NCBI RefSeq assembly: GCF_052060015.1
Contig: NZ_JBPODZ010000006.1
Span: 124,001-188,000, forward strand
Source: Arhodomonas sp052060015
Lineage (GTDB): Bacteria; Pseudomonadota; Gammaproteobacteria; Nitrococcales; Nitrococcaceae
Length of the DNA stretch: 64,000 bases
Direction: 5' to 3'
The position numbers were made by a program, and so were the translations under genes. Shown one piece after another: positions 62,661-64,000 of the stretch; the stretch's first letter is position 1, and every line of letters starts with the position of its first letter. Under the pieces are notes generated by a model that was not told the origin of the DNA, ran no database searches, and was given only the letters and a program-made list of their open reading frames with translations.

Positions 62661-64000
62661 GGCCCGTCCCCCGCCATCAGCCCTGGCAGCCAGGGCACGG
62701 CCACACCCAGGGCCGTGACCGCCAGCGCCAGGCCCAGGGCGGAGTATTGCATCAGCCGGCCCGGCGGGACGCCGGCCATGCCGCCGGGTCGAGGATCGAG
62801 GGCCGGCTGGAGGATGCGGTAGAGATAGGCCGCCGCGAGCAGCCCGCCGCCGGCGAGCACCAATGCCAAGGGCCAGTGGCCCGCCTCCATGGCGGTGGTC
62901 ATCAGGTACCACTTGGCCACAAAGCCCCCGGATGGTGGCAGACCGGCGAGGCTGACCGCCGCCAGGGCGAAGGTGACGAGGCTCAGGGGCTGCGCCCGCA
63001 GGGCACCGGCGGCCGCGGGCCAGCGGTCATGCCCGGCCGCGCGGACCACGTTGGCCGCAGCCAGAAAGGCGGCGCCCTTGGCGAGGGCATGGGTCAACGC
63101 CATCCATGCCACCCCTGTGGCGGCCAGAGGCGAGTGCCGGAGCAACGCCAGGCCGATGGCGAGATAGCCGAGTTGGGCGACCGTGGAGTAGGCCACGATG
63201 GCCTTCAGTCGGCCGACCCGCAGGGCCTGCAGCGAGCCCCAGATCACCGCGCCGGCACCGGCCGCAGCCAGGACCGCGGTCCCTGGTATGAGGGCCGGGG
63301 GTAGGGCATCGAGCCAGCGCCAGGCCAGGTAGATCGCCGCCTTCACCACCAAGGCGGAGAGTACGGCACTTACCGGCCCCGGGGCCCGGGCGTGGGCCGG
63401 CGGCAGCCAGCCGTGGAGGGGAAAGATCGCCGCCTTGAGCAGCAGCCCCGTCAGCACCAGCGCCGTGCCGGCGGCGGTGACGGCGCCGCTGGGGGCATCG
63501 GCATAGTCGGCCAGGCGCAGGGAACCGGTGGCACCGTAGAATAAGGCCACACCGGCCAGATACGCCGTGGCCCCGACCAGGGAGAGCATCAGGTAGCGCA
63601 GGCCCGCGGCCAGCGCGGCCCGGCCACCCCCCAGGGTCACCAGGGTGGCGGCGGTGAGGCCGGCGAGCTCCAGGGCGACGTAGGCGTTGAAGGCATCGGC
63701 GGTGAGGAATACCGCGTTCAAGGCGGCCCATAACAGCAGCCACAGCGCCCAGAAGGGGTGGGCCGCGCCGAAATAGCCCCGGGCGTGGATGGTGGCCGCC
63801 ATGCCGGTGGTTGCCCCGGCAATGAGGAACACCATCGCGGTGCCATCCACCGACAGGGCGATGCCCAGCGCCGCGGGCCAGGCCCCGGGGACGAATGGTA
63901 CCGGCCCGGAGCCCGCCACTAGGATCCCCAGGGCGAGTACGGTTGCCACGATGCCGAGGCCGCTCGATACACCCGCGGCGGCCCCGGCGGAGGGTCGGAG
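62657..64000 (-). CDS. complex I-like / Mrp-type antiporter subunit (first of three, cut by window edge)
   Basis: The frame stays open from the stop at 62657 to the right edge. The hydrophobic sequence continues upstream of the GTG at 63949 (GVSSGLGIVATVLALG), so the true start lies outside the window. At least 447 residues are present. Glu94 (counted from GTG 63949; AYVALELAGLTAATL), the lysines in LLLKAAIFPLHGWLPPAH and ALVVKAAIY, and ALTHALAKGAAFLAAAN mark a NuoN/MrpD-type subunit. It is the leading gene of the visible operon; mrpB/C-like genes may lie beyond the edge. Confidence 0.88.
   Translation of the reverse strand, partial: LRPSAGAAAGVSSGLGIVATVLALGILVAGSGPVPFVPGAWPAALGIALSVDGTAMVFLIAGATTGMAATIHARGYFGAAHPFWALWLLLWAALNAVFLTADAFNAYVALELAGLTAATLVTLGGGRAALAAGLRYLMLSLVGATAYLAGVALFYGATGSLRLADYADAPSGAVTAAGTALVLTGLLLKAAIFPLHGWLPPAHARAPGPVSAVLSALVVKAAIYLAWRWLDALPPALIPGTAVLAAAGAGAVIWGSLQALRVGRLKAIVAYSTVAQLGYLAIGLALLRHSPLAATGVAWMALTHALAKGAAFLAAANVVRAAGHDRWPAAAGALRAQPLSLVTFALAAVSLAGLPPSGGFVAKWYLMTTAMEAGHWPLALVLAGGGLLAAAYLYRILQPALDPRPGGMAGVPPGRLMQYSALGLALAVTALGVAVPWLPGLMAGDGP

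Overview
The window is about 64 kb of dense, GC-rich (roughly two thirds G+C by eye) chromosomal DNA from a gammaproteobacterium. The ribosomal-assembly block (corB-ypjD divergent from ffh-rpsP-rimM-trmD-rplS) has the order seen in E. coli and relatives. The GC content, the acid-rich proteins, the complex I-like/Mrp-type antiporter subunits and the polyhydroxybutyrate (PHB) genes suggest a halophilic or alkaliphilic member of the Ectothiorhodospiraceae/Chromatiales (Alkalilimnicola, Arhodomonas or Halorhodospira-like). That placement is inference. I see no rRNA, tRNA, CRISPR array, insertion sequence, prophage or integrase.

Layout. 1-4.5 kb: a GAF-type sensor (cut by the left edge) and a phosphoribulokinase-like kinase, divergent from gltX and cysS. 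4.5-10.2 kb: corB and ypjD facing away from ffh, rpsP, rimM, trmD and rplS, which end in a strong hairpin. 10.3-15 kb: amino-acid metabolism and repair, with a trans-3-hydroxy-L-proline dehydratase, alanine dehydrogenase, phosphoserine phosphatase, and a sirtuin overlapping msrB. 15-19.5 kb: an acetolactate synthase large subunit without a small subunit, htpG and epmC. 19.5-27.3 kb: a CHASE-GGDEF-EAL protein with queF, an OmpA-type protein, peptide deformylase, two small unknowns, a membrane hydroxylase and a uracil permease. 27.5-34.2 kb: a glycine-zipper lipoprotein and a three-gene RND efflux operon. 34.4-38.3 kb: a very large FAD/Fe-S/CCG oxidoreductase. 38.3-44.7 kb: mixed envelope and small-molecule enzymes. 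44.8-54.8 kb: an FtsH-type protease, a predicted lipoprotein 3-hydroxybutyrate-oligomer hydrolase, a SelW-like protein, a diguanylate cyclase, a hemolysin-III protein, and a phasin downstream of an FNR/Anr-like box. 54.9-59.5 kb: an RhlE-type helicase and a PAS-GAF-PAS-GGDEF-EAL protein. 59.5-64 kb: three tandem, translationally coupled antiporter-like membrane subunits continuing past the right edge.

Themes. Cyclic-di-GMP turnover recurs: two GGDEF-EAL hybrids and one stand-alone diguanylate cyclase. PHB metabolism appears as a depolymerising enzyme plus a phasin, but no synthase lies in the window. The most unusual non-coding stretch is 39783-40111, an A+T-richer gap with a consensus DnaA box inside a 13-bp inverted repeat and a second consensus DnaA box about 190 bp away. 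No clearly new multi-gene defence or mobile system is visible. The best leads are the DnaA-box locus, the triple antiporter cluster with a lost channel glutamate in its last subunit, and the FNR/Anr-like box before the phasin region.
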